Shown: in pieces, positions 41,881-42,564 of the stretch
How positions within the stretch are numbered: the first letter of the stretch is position 1
Layout: each line of letters begins with the position of its first letter
NCBI GenBank assembly: GCA_905235065.1
Contig: CAJOJR010000015.1
Location: 1 to 42,564, forward strand
Length of the DNA: 42,564 nt
Direction: 5' to 3'
DNA from: an uncultured Bacilli bacterium
Lineage (GTDB): Bacteria; Bacillota_I; Bacilli_A; RF39; UBA660
Position numbers and translations under genes: made by a program
The notes under the pieces: model-generated
Database searches by the model: none
Told to the model about the DNA's origin: nothing
What the model saw: only the letters and a program-made list of their open reading frames with translations

Positions 41881-41914
41881 TATTTCACCTCGAAATAATG
41901 ATATCAAATAGTTT

Positions 41915-41931
41915 TGTCAAAATTTGTCGAA
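41915..41931. promoter_or_regulatory. Two Spo0A-type boxes upstream of the kinase gene
   Basis: TGTCAAA (41915-41921) and TGTCGAA (41925-41931) stand in the same orientation, 10 bp apart; the second is the consensus 0A box, the first differs by one base. TTGACA on the minus strand, a possible -35 of the kinase promoter, overlaps the first box. Confidence 0.5.
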
Positions 41932-41956
41932 TAATGAAAAAAAGTGATATATTTTA

Positions 41957-42268
41957 TCATTTTAAGTCTACTATATATTTTTTAAGTTCTTTAGAGTTTG
42001 CTCCAAATATGATTTTTAATTGGTTATCAACTTCAACAATTCCTCTTGCACCTAATTTTTGAATTCCGTCTTTATCTACAATAGTCATATCCTTTAGAGT
42101 AACTTTTAATCTAGACATATTGACTTCAACATCTACAATGTTATCTTTACCACCTAGACATTGAATCAATTTATTTATTTCTAAAGAAAAGCCTTTTCTT
42201 TTTAATTTAACAATTACTAAAGAAATTAATAATAAGACGGCTAAAATTATTAAATACTGCCAATTCAT
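41957..42268 (-). CDS. Membrane-tethered PTS EIIB-like domain without the active Cys
   Basis: 103 aa. One N-terminal membrane helix (residues 3-22), then a glucose-type EIIB fold: CLGGKDNIVDVEV, SRLKVTLKD, LGARGIVEVDNQLKIIFG. The family carries a phosphorylated Cys in (A/D)CxTRLR; here this reads VNMSRLK, so the Cys is Asn and phosphotransfer is not expected. SD GGGTGAT and a TATAAT upstream on the minus strand. Small membrane-anchored EIIB-like proteins of unknown role occur in Firmicutes; this may sense rather than transport. Confidence 0.82.
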   Translation of the reverse strand: MNWQYLIILAVLLLISLVIVKLKRKGFSLEINKLIQCLGGKDNIVDVEVNMSRLKVTLKDMTIVDKDGIQKLGARGIVEVDNQLKIIFGANSKELKKYIVDLK

Positions 42269-42320
42269 TTTTTATCACCCAATAATATTATACTATAAAA
42301 CTAATAAAAATACCACATAT

Positions 42321-42346
42321 TAAAAGAGCTCAAATTTGAACTCTTT
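42321..42346 (-). terminator. Terminator after the CotY/Z-like gene
   Basis: Minus strand AAAAGAGTTCAAATTTGAGCTCTTTT, a near-perfect palindrome; T-rich flank. Nearly the same stem as the tuf terminator. Confidence 0.75.
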
Positions 42347-42564
42347 TATAAACATTCAACATATGTGTCATTTAAACATCTAACTGCACACATGCAGCCT
42401 ACATCCATTGTAAATATTGAATCAGTGCTTACATATGGATATATACTAGTTGTATCTGGATTAGGTGCTAAAACTCTAAAAGTTGCGCAACAACCATTGA
42501 TTTTTTCAACTCTAAATACGCTACTTGTAACACCCTCCTCAGCTCTAGTTATAGGCATTGACCA
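42346..42564 (-). CDS. CotY/CotZ-like Cys-rich coat protein, partial
   Basis: The frame remains open to the window edge (codons for W-S precede the internal Met), so the N-terminus is likely outside. The visible 72 residues contain VFRVEKINGCCATFRVL and DVGCMCAVRCLNDTYVECL, a Cys pattern like the CotY/CotZ/ExsY outer-coat proteins of spore formers (CFCAIQCL-type end). These cross-link into the spore crust. If right, the host lineage sporulates or did so. Confidence 0.65.
   Translation of the reverse strand, partial: WSMPITRAEEGVTSSVFRVEKINGCCATFRVLAPNPDTTSIYPYVSTDSIFTMDVGCMCAVRCLNDTYVECL

Noticed and set aside
35691-42346. Near-identical hairpins at 35691 and 42321 as ends of a mobile segment
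   Set aside because: Both lie exactly at gene ends with T runs and have no further flanking similarity or recombinase; best read as similar terminators.
1-42564. TGA recoding to Trp as in Mycoplasma
   Set aside because: Trp is coded by TGG throughout and TGA ends the MFS-like gene and the 46-aa gene.

Overview
The window is chromosomal DNA from an AT-rich, low-GC Gram-positive-type bacterium, most likely an uncultured member of the Bacilli near the Erysipelotrichia/Mollicutes-like gut lineages. Reasons: Firmicutes-type ribosomal, RecA, RNase Y and RNase J proteins; a gpsB-rnpB and a rodZ-pgsA-recA-rny neighbourhood; a type B RNase P RNA; strong GGAGG ribosome binding sites; TTGACA/TATAAT promoters. 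TGA is used as stop and TGG as Trp, so the code is not a Mycoplasma code. A CotY/CotZ-like fragment and paired Spo0A-type boxes hint at a sporulating ancestry. No tRNA, CRISPR array, insertion sequence or phage gene was seen.

Layout. 1-13.5 kb: rplK-rplA, then a five-gene membrane cluster of mostly unknown function, then rplJ-rplL behind an L10 leader, a ybxB-type methyltransferase, rpoB and rpoC. 13.5-16.2 kb: a tandemly duplicated module. Each copy carries a 24-aa hydrophobic peptide on the minus strand with a convergent antisense RNA (a type I toxin-antitoxin layout like Fst/par), followed by a plus-strand membrane-anchored protein. 16.3-24.9 kb: gpsA, gpsB, rnpB, rodZ-like, pgsA, recA, rny, a small unknown, an SDR enzyme and rnj (minus). 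25-28.5 kb: tex (minus, broken), ftsY, ylxM (broken). 28.6-31.3 kb: a pilin-like protein and a large surface protein. 31.4-35.7 kb: rpsL-rpsG-fusA-tuf. 35.7-42.6 kb: small surface/coat-like genes, trmB, a lipoprotein, a DUF948/YtxH envelope operon, a CPBP protease, a degenerate metallophosphoesterase, a histidine kinase, a Cys-less EIIB-like protein and a CotY/Z-like fragment.

Two things stand out. First, the duplicated toxin-antitoxin/membrane-protein module: the peptide and its SD-masking hairpin are kept, while the RNA segments shared by toxin and antitoxin differ between copies but match within each copy. Second, short indels occur in otherwise well-preserved genes, several inside nearly invariant motifs: a +1 shift and loss of the KGVV segment in rpoB, a TTAA duplication and loss of PAGT in rpoC, loss of the HD-motif aspartate in rny, a 10-nt loss in tex and a 14-nt loss in ylxM. 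In an essential polymerase these suggest consensus artefacts, but the rpoC break lies where cyanobacterial beta-prime is naturally split, so raw reads should be checked.

A recurring design is a terminator hairpin whose loop or 3' arm supplies the -35 box of the next promoter (gpsB, rpsL, tuf, the CPBP gene, both antitoxins), giving very compact intergenic regions.
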